Source: JADLGF01 sp020849415
GTDB taxonomy: Bacteria > Chloroflexota > Chloroflexia > Thermomicrobiales > UBA6265
Direction: 5' to 3'
DNA: 64,000 bases
NCBI GenBank assembly: GCA_033812595.1
Contig: JAPXTJ010000001.1
Coordinates: forward strand, 14,689-78,688
Shown here: positions 15,784-23,927 of the stretch, in pieces
How the letters are laid out: each line of letters opens with the position of its first letter
Position numbering within the stretch: the first letter of the stretch is position 1
Translations under genes and position numbers: made by a program
Notes under the pieces: model-generated
Seen by the model: only the letters and a program-made list of their open reading frames with translations
Told to the model about the DNA's origin: nothing
The model's database searches: none

Positions 15784-17208
15784 CTAGATGTGGATCGCGT
15801 GGCCGAGGAGGTCGTGGGCGGCTTCGCCGATCACTTCCGACACCGTCGGGTGCGGGTGAACATTGATCGCGATCTCGTACGGCGTGCTTTCGAGCAGCCG
15901 CGCCAGCGCGCCCTCGGCGATCATCTCGGTCGCGTGCGGACCAATGATGTGCAGGCCGAGGAGATCGTTCGTTTCCGCGTCCGCGATCATCTTCGTGAAG
16001 CCGTCCGGGTGACCCTCGATGACCGCCTTCGCGTTCGGCATCATCGGGAACTTGCCGATCTTGACCGTGTGGCCGAGCTTCTCCGCCTGGCGCTGGGTCA
16101 AACCGACGCTGCCGATCTCCGGCTCGCAGTAGGTGCAGCTCGGGGAATTGGTTTCATCGAGCGGAAAGGGGTTGAGCCCGTTGATGTGCTCGACCGCGAT
16201 GATGGCGTGGCGCATCGCGGTGTGGGCGAGCAGCTGCCGGCCGTTGACATCGCCGATGGCGTAGATGTTGTCGACATTGGTCCGCATCATGTCATCGACG
16301 ACGATGTGATCGTCGTCGATCTTGACGCCGACTTCCTCGAGCCCGATATCCTCGATGTTCCCCTGACGACCGACCGCGACCACGAGCACATCGGCGTCCA
16401 CCGTGCGCTCCTTGCCGCTCTTCTCGTCCTTCAGCCGCATCGTCACGCCATCCTTGGTGACGTCGATGTCGTCAGCGGTCGGACGCGAGCCCGGCGCGAG
16501 GTCCATCTTCGCCTTGGTGAAGGAGCGGGTGAGGTGCTCGGCGACCTCGTGATCCTCCTGCGGCACGATGTTGCCGATCAGGGTCACTTTCGAACCGTAA
16601 CGGTGGTAGACCGAAGCCCACTCGACGCCGGTGGCGCCGCCGCCGCGGACGATGATCCGGCCCGGCAGGTTCTCCATGACCACGGCGTGATCGGAGTTGA
16701 TCACCTTCACGCCGTCGTACGGCACGCCCTTGATCGGGCGCGGGCGCGACCCGGTGTTGATGATGATCTGCTTCGCCTTGATCGAGAAAGGCGCCGCGCC
16801 ATCGTTCGGCGTCACCCCAACGGTGGTCTTGTCGAGCAGGCGGCCCCGGCCGAGGAAGACCGGAATCTTGTGCTTCTTGTCGAAGAGGTAGAGGAGGCCC
16901 TTGTACTGCTTGTCGACCACGCTCAGCGAACGCTTCAGCGCCGTGTCGTAGTTGAAGCTGATCGAGCCATCGATATCGACGCCGAATTCACCGGCGCGCT
17001 TGATGGTGTCGAAAACATCGGCGGACTTGAGGAACGCCTTGGTCGGAATGCAGCCGCGGTGCAGGCAGGTGCCACCGAGCTTGATTTCCTCGACCACAGC
17101 CACGGTGTACCCGAGCTGCTTGGCGCGAATGGCGGCGACGTAGCCGCCCGTCCCTCCGCCGAGAAGGACGATATCGAATTCGTGGGCTGCGGATCCCGCA
17201 TCGGTCAT
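15784..17208 (-). CDS. lpdA: Dihydrolipoyl dehydrogenase (E3)
   Basis: This 474-residue flavoprotein reoxidises dihydrolipoamide in 2-oxo-acid dehydrogenase or glycine cleavage complexes using NAD. It has the FAD-binding GGGTGGYVAA loop, the redox disulphide GGTCLHRGCIPTK (C48, C53), the NAD-binding GGGATGVEWA loop, AIGDVNG, and the C-terminal HPHPTVSE with the catalytic His-Glu pair. I chose ATG at 17208 because the frame upstream has no family match. No E1 or E2 gene lies in the window. It sits downstream of the DapA-like gene on the same strand but is separated from it by a terminator-like hairpin, so it may be transcribed separately. Confidence 0.95.
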   Translation of the reverse strand: MTDAGSAAHEFDIVLLGGGTGGYVAAIRAKQLGYTVAVVEEIKLGGTCLHRGCIPTKAFLKSADVFDTIKRAGEFGVDIDGSISFNYDTALKRSLSVVDKQYKGLLYLFDKKHKIPVFLGRGRLLDKTTVGVTPNDGAAPFSIKAKQIIINTGSRPRPIKGVPYDGVKVINSDHAVVMENLPGRIIVRGGGATGVEWASVYHRYGSKVTLIGNIVPQEDHEVAEHLTRSFTKAKMDLAPGSRPTADDIDVTKDGVTMRLKDEKSGKERTVDADVLVVAVGRQGNIEDIGLEEVGVKIDDDHIVVDDMMRTNVDNIYAIGDVNGRQLLAHTAMRHAIIAVEHINGLNPFPLDETNSPSCTYCEPEIGSVGLTQRQAEKLGHTVKIGKFPMMPNAKAVIEGHPDGFTKMIADAETNDLLGLHIIGPHATEMIAEGALARLLESTPYEIAINVHPHPTVSEVIGEAAHDLLGHAIHI

Positions 17209-17329
17209 CGGTGCGCACACTCCAGATAATGGCCTGCCCGGCGACCCGCCGGATGCCGGCCTGCAAACTCCGGGAAGTATACCGGAGCGCCCGAGCCCCC
17301 GGCGTGAATCCGGCCGATCGGCGCGCAAA

Positions 17330-17361
17330 ATGGGCGGCGAAACCAGCGTTCCACCGCCCAT
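17330..17361 (-). terminator. Terminator after the DapA-like gene
   Basis: ATGGGCGG (17330-17337) pairs with CCGCCCAT (17354-17361). On the minus strand the stem is followed by TTTTGC, a short U-tract, just past the stop at 17384. Confidence 0.6.
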
Positions 17362-17383
17362 CAAGTCAACATCGGTGCCTGAA

Positions 17384-18313
17384 TCAGGCGTCGAGAAGGC
17401 CTTCTTCGACCAGAATCTGCCGCACGCGCGCCACCCCGGCGTCATCGAGCCGGGTCATGGGGCGACCCATCACGTTGGTCTTGATGATGCCGCGCAGCAT
17501 CAACGCCGTTTTGAAACCGCCGTGCGCCGAGGCGGTCGAGCCACTCTTTGACATGTCACCCTGGCGGATGATGGCAAAGAGGCGGTTGAGCCGATCCTGT
17601 TCGGCGACGGCGGTGGCGTAATCGCCCGCCTGCACCGCGTCCCAGATCTTCACGAATCCGTGCGGATCGACATTGGCAATGCCCGGCACGCTACCAGAAG
17701 CGCCGGCCATCAGCAGGCCGTCGATGATCAGCTCCGAACCGGTGAAGATGGCGAAATCAGGGCGCGACCGCTTCTTTTCGATCAGCAGCCGGCGGAAGTT
17801 GCCCTCGTCGCCCGAACTGTCCTTCAGGCCGATCACGGTCCCTTCATCGACCAGTTGCAGCACCGTCTCCGGCGCCAGCTTGGTCTGCACGGCCACCGGG
17901 ATGTCGTACGCGACGATCGGCAGCCCGACCTCGGCCTTGATCTGGCGGAAGTGCTCGAGGATTTCCGGTTGGCTCGGCTTGAGGTAGTAGGGCGCGGTGA
18001 CGACCAGGCCGTCGATCCCCGCCGCCTTGGCGGCGAGCGCGTGTTCGATCACCCGCTCGGTGCCGGAGTCCATCGTACCGGCCAGCAGCGGCACCTTGCC
18101 CTTGGCCTTGCGCACCGCCGTCTCAAGGATCTGGACCCGCTTGGCCGAGGTCAGGGTGGCGGTTTCGCTGGTCGAGCCGAGCATGAAGAGACCGTGCACG
18201 CCGGCTCCCAGCTGGAAATCGATCAGGTTTTCGAGCGAGGCGATATCGATCTCACCGCTTTCGGTGAAGGGGGTCGAGACGGGCGGGATGATGCCTTTGA
18301 GCGCGAGTGTCAC
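17384..18313 (-). CDS. Dihydrodipicolinate synthase family aldolase (DapA/NanA/KDG aldolase type)
   Basis: This 309-residue class I aldolase barrel shows GIIPPVSTPF, LGSTSETATL (usually GTTGE), TAPYYLKPSQ with the catalytic tyrosine, and VIGLKDSSGD with the Schiff-base lysine. The family includes dihydrodipicolinate synthase, N-acetylneuraminate lyase and keto-deoxy sugar-acid aldolases. Position after two Opp-type permeases and under a GntR regulator favours a catabolic aldolase over lysine biosynthesis (inference). The start is GTG at 18313 with AAAGGA 6 nt upstream. The longer reading frame to 18391 lacks family similarity at its N-terminus. Confidence 0.88.
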   Translation of the reverse strand: MTLALKGIIPPVSTPFTESGEIDIASLENLIDFQLGAGVHGLFMLGSTSETATLTSAKRVQILETAVRKAKGKVPLLAGTMDSGTERVIEHALAAKAAGIDGLVVTAPYYLKPSQPEILEHFRQIKAEVGLPIVAYDIPVAVQTKLAPETVLQLVDEGTVIGLKDSSGDEGNFRRLLIEKKRSRPDFAIFTGSELIIDGLLMAGASGSVPGIANVDPHGFVKIWDAVQAGDYATAVAEQDRLNRLFAIIRQGDMSKSGSTASAHGGFKTALMLRGIIKTNVMGRPMTRLDDAGVARVRQILVEEGLLDA

Positions 18314-18390
18314 CTTGGTTCCTTTCAATTGGATCGCGATATCCGGGTTGCCGGGGCAGGGGAGGATGAACGATGGGTCCCGCTTCCGCA

Positions 18391-19317
18391 CTACCTCCTG
18401 GCGCGCGGATCGAAGGCATCGCGCAGGCCGTCACCGATGAAATTCACCGCCAGCACGGTCAGCACCACCGCCACGCCGGCCGGCATCCAGAGCCACGGAT
18501 CGTTTTCGAGCACGCTCACGTTCCGGGCGACGTTCAGCATGTTGCCCCAGCTCGGGGTCGGCGGCTGCACGCCCGCGCCGAGGAAGGAAATGCCGGCCTC
18601 GAGCAGGATAGCGCTCGCCACGCCGAGCGATGCGTAGACGATCAGCACGTCGATCGCGTTCGGCAGCAGGTGCTTGCGGATGGTCCGCGACGAATCGACG
18701 CCGAGCGCCTGCGCGGCGTGGATGAACTCCTGTTCGCGCAGCGACATGAACTTCGCCCGCACCAGCCGGCTCGGGATAGGCCAGTTCAACAGGCCGATGA
18801 CGAGGATCGTTTTCCCGACTCCTGGCCCGGCGATCGCCGCGACCGTCAGGATGATGATCACCGGCGGAAAGGTCATCATCACATCGGTCAGGCGCATCAA
18901 TATGGTGTCGATCCAGCCGCCGAAGTAGCCGGCGACGGCGCCGAGCAGGGTGCCGAGCGTGATCGAGATCGTCACCGCCGCCAAACCGACGGCGAGGGAT
19001 ACCCGGCCGGCGTAGACCGTGCGGGAGAAGGTATCGCGACCGGTGCGATCGGTGCCAAAGAAGTGCTCGGAACTCGGCGGCAGGTTCCGGTCGGTCAGGC
19101 TGATCGTATTCGGGTTGTGCGTCGCCACGATCGGGGCGAAGAGCGCCATGCCGCCGATGATCAGGAAGACGACGAGGCCGGTCACCGCCAGCCGGTGACG
19201 CAGGAAGAGCCGGATCGTCTTGCGCCACGGACTCTCGGTTTTCACCCGTTCGGCGACCCGCCCGGCACGAGCGAGGGCGGAATCATTGGCGGCGACCACC
19301 GCATCACCGTCACTCAT
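18391..19317 (-). CDS. ABC transporter permease, OppC/DppC type
   Basis: The 308-residue inner-membrane protein has an N-terminal cytoplasmic segment, a first transmembrane helix at about residues 40-62, and a BPD_transp_1 domain with five more helices. HAAQALGVDSSRTIRKHLLPN is the EAA-type loop that contacts the ATPase. The OppC N-terminal extension (SPWRKTIRLFLRHRLAVTGLV) is clear. Its start overlaps the stop of the OppB-like gene (19310) by 8 bp, so the two are co-translated; GAGGA precedes the ATG. No cognate ATPase gene is in the window. Confidence 0.93.
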   Translation of the reverse strand: MSDGDAVVAANDSALARAGRVAERVKTESPWRKTIRLFLRHRLAVTGLVVFLIIGGMALFAPIVATHNPNTISLTDRNLPPSSEHFFGTDRTGRDTFSRTVYAGRVSLAVGLAAVTISITLGTLLGAVAGYFGGWIDTILMRLTDVMMTFPPVIIILTVAAIAGPGVGKTILVIGLLNWPIPSRLVRAKFMSLREQEFIHAAQALGVDSSRTIRKHLLPNAIDVLIVYASLGVASAILLEAGISFLGAGVQPPTPSWGNMLNVARNVSVLENDPWLWMPAGVAVVLTVLAVNFIGDGLRDAFDPRARR

Positions 19318-20266
19318 AGCGAATCCTCGGATCGATCAGGCCGTACGCCAGGTCGGTCAGCAGATTGGCGATCATGATCACGATCGCCAGGATCAGCGTC
19401 ATCGCCATGATCAGGTTGTAGTCGCGCCCATCGATCCCCTCGAGGTAGAGCCTGCCCAGGCCCGGCCAGGAGAAGATCGATTCGATGAACACCGCGCCGC
19501 CCAGCAGATTCGGCACGTAGGCGCCGATGATCGTCACCACCGGCAGCAGGGCGTTGCGCAACCCGTGCCCGACGATCACCGCGTTCTCGCGCAGGCCTTT
19601 CGCCCGGGCGGTGCGGACGTAGTCAGTCGTCATCACCTCCAGCATCGCCGAGCGTGTGTAGCGCATCGTGGAGGCCACGTAATTGATCGAGATGATCGCC
19701 GCCGGCAGGATCAGGTGGTCCAGCCGATCGGTGAACGAAAAGGGTTCACCGGGCGTCGATAAGCCCCCGGCCGGAAACCAGCGGAAGCGCAGCGAGAAGA
19801 GATAGAGCGCCAGCAAACCGGCCAGGTAGACCGGAAACGACACGCCAAGAAAGGCAAATACGGTCAGGATGTTATCGAGAAAAGAGTATTGCTTGATCGC
19901 GGATATGACCCCGAGCGTGACCCCGATCAGGATCCCGAAGGTCATCGCCGTGCCCATCAGCAGCATGGTGGGGCCGATGCGGTTGCCGATCGCCTCGGTA
20001 ATCGGTTCGCCGGTGCGCTGCCGGTAGCCGAGGTTCCCCTGCACCGTTTCACGCAGCCAGAAGAAATACCGAACCGGCGGGGAGCGATCCAGACCAAGCT
20101 GCCTGCGCATGGCATCCTGCTGCTCCTGGGGCAGCGGATTATCCGGCGGCAGGAACGCCGTCAGCGGATCGCCCGGCGTCAATTGCAGCAGCGTGAAGAT
20201 CAGCACCGTCACCATGAACAGGATCGGGATGCTGATCAGCAACCGGCGTTGGATGTAACGTCCCAT
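19310..20266 (-). CDS. ABC transporter permease, OppB/DppB type
   Basis: The 318-residue permease has the typical start MGRYIQRRLLISIPILFMV, the external LTPGDP loop, and the EAA-type segment RTARAKGLRENAVIVGHGLR before a final pair of helices. It forms the channel heterodimer with the OppC-type protein encoded next. ATG at 20266 has GGGAG 7 nt upstream. It lies between the substrate-binding protein gene and oppC, and a hairpin separates it from the former. Confidence 0.93.
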   Translation of the reverse strand: MGRYIQRRLLISIPILFMVTVLIFTLLQLTPGDPLTAFLPPDNPLPQEQQDAMRRQLGLDRSPPVRYFFWLRETVQGNLGYRQRTGEPITEAIGNRIGPTMLLMGTAMTFGILIGVTLGVISAIKQYSFLDNILTVFAFLGVSFPVYLAGLLALYLFSLRFRWFPAGGLSTPGEPFSFTDRLDHLILPAAIISINYVASTMRYTRSAMLEVMTTDYVRTARAKGLRENAVIVGHGLRNALLPVVTIIGAYVPNLLGGAVFIESIFSWPGLGRLYLEGIDGRDYNLIMAMTLILAIVIMIANLLTDLAYGLIDPRIRYE

Positions 20267-20290
20267 GCAGGTTCTCCCGCTCCGGCGAAC

Positions 20291-20318
20291 GCCGGCCGCT
20301 CCCTAGGGAACGGCCGGC
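20291..20318 (-). terminator. Intra-operon hairpin between SBP and permease genes
   Basis: GCCGGCCG (20291-20298) pairs with CGGCCGGC (20311-20318), with an inner TCCC/GGGA pair around TA. It lies in the 75-bp gap after the SBP stop and would allow only partial readthrough to the permeases or protect the SBP mRNA. Confidence 0.6.
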
Positions 20319-20341
20319 GCTGCGCGAAGTCGCCGTGCTGA

Positions 20342-21940
20342 TTACTCGGCGGCCTTGAGGGTCCAGGTTTCAGATGCCTGGTAGTAGCGTCCACCGCCCG
20401 GAGCCGGTGTCCAGAAGAATTCACCTTCGCCGTTCACGCCGCCGAAGCGGGTGCTGATCCACATCGGGATCCAGTACAGCTCGGCGTTCATGACCGAACA
20501 GACCTGCTGGTAGGCGGCTTCACGCTCTTCCGCGGTGGTCGCGGTGCGGCCGGCCAGGAATCCGGCATCGATATCGGCGTTGGCGATATCGCTGCGGTTG
20601 ATCACGTTCGGATTCTGCGCGGGCGATTCGAAGTGCGTGGAGAGCACGTCCGGATCGGGGCCGTTGGCAGCGCCGGCGTAGACAATGTCGTAATCGCGGG
20701 CCTGGGCGCGGTCGTTGTAGGTGGTGACGTCGATCGCGGTGAAGGTCACCGTGATGCCGGCATCAGAGAGGAACTGCTGCACCGCGGTCAGGATGTCGGT
20801 GCTGAGCTGATCCTGGTAGTAGGTGAGGATTTCCACCTCACTGCCGTCCCAGCCGCCCTCTTCGAGCAGCGCCTTGGCCTGTTCGACGTTGTAGTCGTAG
20901 GCGTTGAGGCCATCCGGCACGTATTGCGGCAGCGAGAAGAGGCACATCAACGGCTCCGCCGTTCCCTGGAAGAGCTGCTCGATGATCGTGTTCTTGTCGA
21001 TCGCGTAGGCGAACGCCTGACGGATCGCCACGTTCTGGAATCGCTCCTGATTCAGGTTGAAGGCGAAGTAGTTCGGCACCATCGACGGGCCGGCGTACTG
21101 CCGGATCGTGGCGTCATCACCGAGCGCGAGCGCTTCATCAGCGGTCAAGTAGGTGAACTGAATCTCGCCGTTGCGGAGCGCGATCACCGCCGAACCCGCT
21201 TCCGGGAAGTAGCGGTTGATCAGGCGATCGAGCTGCGGCCGGCCGCGCCAGTAATCCTCGTTCGCCACGAGTTCGACGTACTGGCCGGGCTCGTACTTGC
21301 TCCACTTGAAGGGACCGGTGCCGATCGGATTGGTCCGCCACCACTCGCCCTGAAGGAGATCAGCCGGCGCAATGTCGGCCAGCGCGTGCTGGGGAACCAT
21401 GACCAGGAAGGTGAAGGCATCGAAGAGCGGCGCGTTCGGCGCCGCGAGCGTCAGGACGACGGTGAGGTCGTCCGGCGTATCGATCGCGGTCACGCCGTTG
21501 AACTTGGCGCCGATGTAGCTGGCGCTGTCCGGGTGGTTGGCGAGTTCGATCGTGAACTTCACGTCGGCCGAGGTGAACGGCTCGCCATCGTGCCACAGCA
21601 CGCCCTCGCGGAGGTGCAGGGTGACGGTGAGGCCATCCTCGGAAACTTCCCACGATTCAGCCAGCTCAGGCTGAATGCCGGTGAAGTCGATATCGTAGAG
21701 CATCAGCTTCGAGTAGTACTGTTCGAACCAGGTGAATCCGGCGCCGGCCGTGAACGGGTTGAAGCACTCGGGGCAGCCACCTGGTCCCTGATCGAACGCG
21801 CCGGTGAGCGTGCCGCCGGTCGGGGCATCCTGGGCGCGGGTCATGGTCGCAATCGGCGCCACCAGCATGGCCATCACCAGCATGGCGATCAGCACAAACC
21901 GGGGGGTGCGGCGCTGCGACGCGCGCGAAGCGTCCTGCAT
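20342..21940 (-). CDS. ABC transporter substrate-binding protein, family 5 (peptide/nickel type)
   Basis: This 532-residue secreted protein has a Sec-type signal (RRTPRFVLIAMLVMAMLVAP, cleavage likely near TRAQD) and an SBP_bac_5 domain: LAESWEVSEDGLTVT, LREGVLWHDGEPFTSADVKF, GTGPFKW, IRQAFAYAIDK. A CPEC pair near the mature N-terminus (GGCPECFNPF) is unusual. The start is ATG at 21940 because GAGGAGAG lies just upstream. It is the first transport gene after gntR and is followed by two permeases and a DapA-like aldolase. The ligand is not predictable; a small organic acid, amide or peptide is possible. Confidence 0.92.
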   Translation of the reverse strand: MQDASRASQRRTPRFVLIAMLVMAMLVAPIATMTRAQDAPTGGTLTGAFDQGPGGCPECFNPFTAGAGFTWFEQYYSKLMLYDIDFTGIQPELAESWEVSEDGLTVTLHLREGVLWHDGEPFTSADVKFTIELANHPDSASYIGAKFNGVTAIDTPDDLTVVLTLAAPNAPLFDAFTFLVMVPQHALADIAPADLLQGEWWRTNPIGTGPFKWSKYEPGQYVELVANEDYWRGRPQLDRLINRYFPEAGSAVIALRNGEIQFTYLTADEALALGDDATIRQYAGPSMVPNYFAFNLNQERFQNVAIRQAFAYAIDKNTIIEQLFQGTAEPLMCLFSLPQYVPDGLNAYDYNVEQAKALLEEGGWDGSEVEILTYYQDQLSTDILTAVQQFLSDAGITVTFTAIDVTTYNDRAQARDYDIVYAGAANGPDPDVLSTHFESPAQNPNVINRSDIANADIDAGFLAGRTATTAEEREAAYQQVCSVMNAELYWIPMWISTRFGGVNGEGEFFWTPAPGGGRYYQASETWTLKAAE

Positions 21941-22025
21941 GGTTTCTCTCCTCATGACGTTCAGCGAAGGTCGAGCATTCGATCGAGGTTCCGGATTGCT
22001 GCCCGGCAAGCTCCTTTCACCTGGC

Positions 22026-22054
22026 GCGGAGTTCAACTCCGCCTTGGTCTCCAA
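22026..22054 (-). promoter_or_regulatory. Dyad elements in the gntR-SBP intergenic region
   Basis: GCGGAGTTCAACTCCGC (22026-22042) is a perfect dyad around one base. TTGGTCTCCAA (22044-22054) is a second dyad with a 3-bp centre, loosely like FCD-type GntR sites. They lie about 85-115 bp upstream of the SBP start. Either could be an operator or an mRNA hairpin. Confidence 0.35.
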
Positions 22055-22105
22055 ACGAATAAACCCATCTATCTCCCCAACATCCGGCTTGCGCCGAACG
22101 CCGGT

Positions 22106-22813
22106 TCAATCCTCCTTGATCCGGGAAAGAATCCCGTCGAAATGAACCGTCATCGCCCGCGCCGCCCGCTCCGGATCGCGCGCCGCCAGGGCGTCCACGA
22201 TCTCCAGGTGTTCGGCGGCGGTGGTGGCCGGGCTGACCGGCGCGACATCGAACTCGTTGCGCGCCATCAACGAAAGCTCCCAGAAGGCTCCGACGAGCAT
22301 CTCGAGCATCGCGTTCTCGACCGGCCGGTAGAGCAATACGTGAAAGCGCCGGTCCTCGTCGCGGAACTGCCTGCCTTCCGCCGCGACCTGATTCATCTCC
22401 TCAACCAGTGCATAGAGCTCGGCGACGTGCGCGTCGTTCGTCTCCACCGCCACTTGTTGCACGTAGGCCCGTTCCAGAATCATCCGGATATCGAGGAACT
22501 CGGTGACGGTGCGCCGGTGCTCGCTCGCCTCCAGACGGATGCGAAACGCCAGACCATCGACAAAGGCATCGAACGAAAAACGTCCGACGAATGTGCCGGA
22601 ACCCTGCCGGACCTCGACCACCCCGAGCGCTTCGAGCGATTTCATCGCCTCGCGCAACGACGGCATCGAAATGCCCAGCGCGCGCGCCAGTTCCTGTTGG
22701 GAGGGCAGGGCATCGCCCGGCTTGCTGCCGGTTTCGATGATGTACCGCTCGATGCGATGCTGGATCGTATCGTGCAGTGCTTCGCGTCGTGGTCGCAGTG
22801 CGGGCTGTACCAT
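22106..22813 (-). CDS. GntR family transcriptional regulator, FadR/FCD subfamily
   Basis: The 235-residue regulator has an N-terminal winged helix (residues about 15-80; GDALPSQQELARALGISMPSLREAMKSLEALGVVEVRQGSGTFV in two blocks is the hallmark) and a C-terminal all-helical FCD ligand domain with metal-site residues such as D108/H-x3 near EFLDIRMILE, RRFHVLLY and AAEHLEIVDAL. It heads the minus-strand operon of SBP, two permeases and DapA and is probably its local regulator. ATG at 22813 has GGGGAG 6 nt upstream. A FadR-like palindrome lies in its own promoter, suggesting autoregulation. Confidence 0.93.
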   Translation of the reverse strand: MVQPALRPRREALHDTIQHRIERYIIETGSKPGDALPSQQELARALGISMPSLREAMKSLEALGVVEVRQGSGTFVGRFSFDAFVDGLAFRIRLEASEHRRTVTEFLDIRMILERAYVQQVAVETNDAHVAELYALVEEMNQVAAEGRQFRDEDRRFHVLLYRPVENAMLEMLVGAFWELSLMARNEFDVAPVSPATTAAEHLEIVDALAARDPERAARAMTVHFDGILSRIKED

Positions 22814-22868
22814 GAGCGCTCCCCACGGGCCGGAAACGAACTGGCCGACCGGAACCGTCCGGTCTTAA

Positions 22869-22913
22869 GAGGTCTGACCTCAAAAGAATACGTGCGTTCC
22901 GCTGCCGTGTAAA
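22869..22913 (-). promoter_or_regulatory. gntR promoter with FadR-type operator
   Basis: On the minus strand TTTACA (22913-22908) and TATTCT (22890-22885) are separated by exactly 17 bp. Immediately downstream, the palindrome GAGGTCTGACCTC (22869-22881) would cover the transcription start. Its GGTCNGACC core is the same as the FadR consensus core. Confidence 0.7.
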
Positions 22914-22960
22914 GTCATCCAACGAATCGTGACGGGAATTTACGCCATAGTATCGCGCAT

Positions 22961-23836
22961 TCAGGCGCCGGCGCGAACCGCCGCCAATGCGTCGGCCAGG
23001 AGCGATGTCATCGCCGGATCGACCACCGCGATGATGCCGTGACTGATGGCCACCTCATCCTTGTTGTAGGTGATGGTGCGGCCGAGTTCATCGGTGAAGC
23101 GACCGCCCGCCTCGTGCAGGATCAGATCGGGCGCCGCGAGGTCCCACTCGCCACCGACCGTCGCGCCGTTCGGACCCCGCCCGATGCCGAGGAACGCCTC
23201 GTACTCGGGACCACCGGTTTCCGGATACCAGGCGCGCGGGTGAAACGGCCGCGGAGCCGCCGGCGGCACGAAGCCGACCCGATCCGCCACCGCCAACACG
23301 GTCGGCCAATCCTGCTGCAGGGTCATGTAGCGGTTGGTGCACATCCGGGGTGTCGCTTCCGCTCCGATCGCAGGCACGCGCAGCGGTTTGCGCCCCTCAC
23401 CGGTGTCGATCCAGGCGCCCTGACCGGCGATGGCGCTGAGCACGGTGCCGCTCGGGGGGTGGGCCGTCGCTGCCACCACCGGCCGGCCGGCCACGATCAG
23501 CGCCAGAAAGACATCGAACGCCCCGGTGCGATCGATGAACTGCTGGGTGCCGTCGAGCGGATCGGCCAGCCAGAGGCGCGGTGCGCCGATACGGCGGGCA
23601 TCGTCCTCGACTTCCTCGGTCAGGATCGCGTCGTCCGGAAAGGCGGCCGTCAGGTGCTCGCGGAGCACGTGATCCGAGGCGAGATCAGCGTCGGTCACCG
23701 GCGAGTCATCGGATTTGGTGTAGACGTCTGCGTTCATCGCGTCGTAGTAGACGCGAATGGTTCGGGCGGCTTCCGTCACCGCCGCGACCGCCACCGTGTA
23801 CTCGCGACTCCAGTCATTCCCGCTCGCTGCGCTCAT
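22961..23836 (-). CDS. Inositol monophosphatase superfamily protein, CysQ-like (second copy)
   Basis: The 291-residue protein carries SPVTDADLASD, ILTEEVEDDA, DPLDGTQQFIDRTGAFD and WDLAAPDLILHEAGG, the metal and substrate motifs of CysQ-type phosphatases. It is a clear paralogue of the protein at 6223-7080, with the same TQQFIDRTG signature, but the central region (residues 150-210) differs, suggesting a different substrate. I chose ATG at 23836; an in-frame start 27 bp upstream has no better ribosome site. It is divergent from the aminotransferase gene, with 91 bp between the starts. Confidence 0.85.
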   Translation of the reverse strand: MSAASGNDWSREYTVAVAAVTEAARTIRVYYDAMNADVYTKSDDSPVTDADLASDHVLREHLTAAFPDDAILTEEVEDDARRIGAPRLWLADPLDGTQQFIDRTGAFDVFLALIVAGRPVVAATAHPPSGTVLSAIAGQGAWIDTGEGRKPLRVPAIGAEATPRMCTNRYMTLQQDWPTVLAVADRVGFVPPAAPRPFHPRAWYPETGGPEYEAFLGIGRGPNGATVGGEWDLAAPDLILHEAGGRFTDELGRTITYNKDEVAISHGIIAVVDPAMTSLLADALAAVRAGA

Positions 23837-23927
23837 TCCGTCCCATCTCCGCTTCCCATACAATCAGGCCACACAATCCAGATTCGCACGCCCGCTCCCG
23901 CGGGAGCAAGACCAGGAGCTGATAACG

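Noticed and set aside
20633..22912. A 759-codon plus-strand frame opposite the SBP and gntR genes
   Set aside because: It is the shadow of two well-supported minus-strand genes; no domain is visible in its product.
23800..23850. GTCATTCCCGCTCGCTGCGC as a possible fourth copy of the palindromic repeat
   Set aside because: It lies at the 5' end of the CysQ-like gene, and only the outer GTCATTC agrees. The GACGCG core and the second arm are missing.
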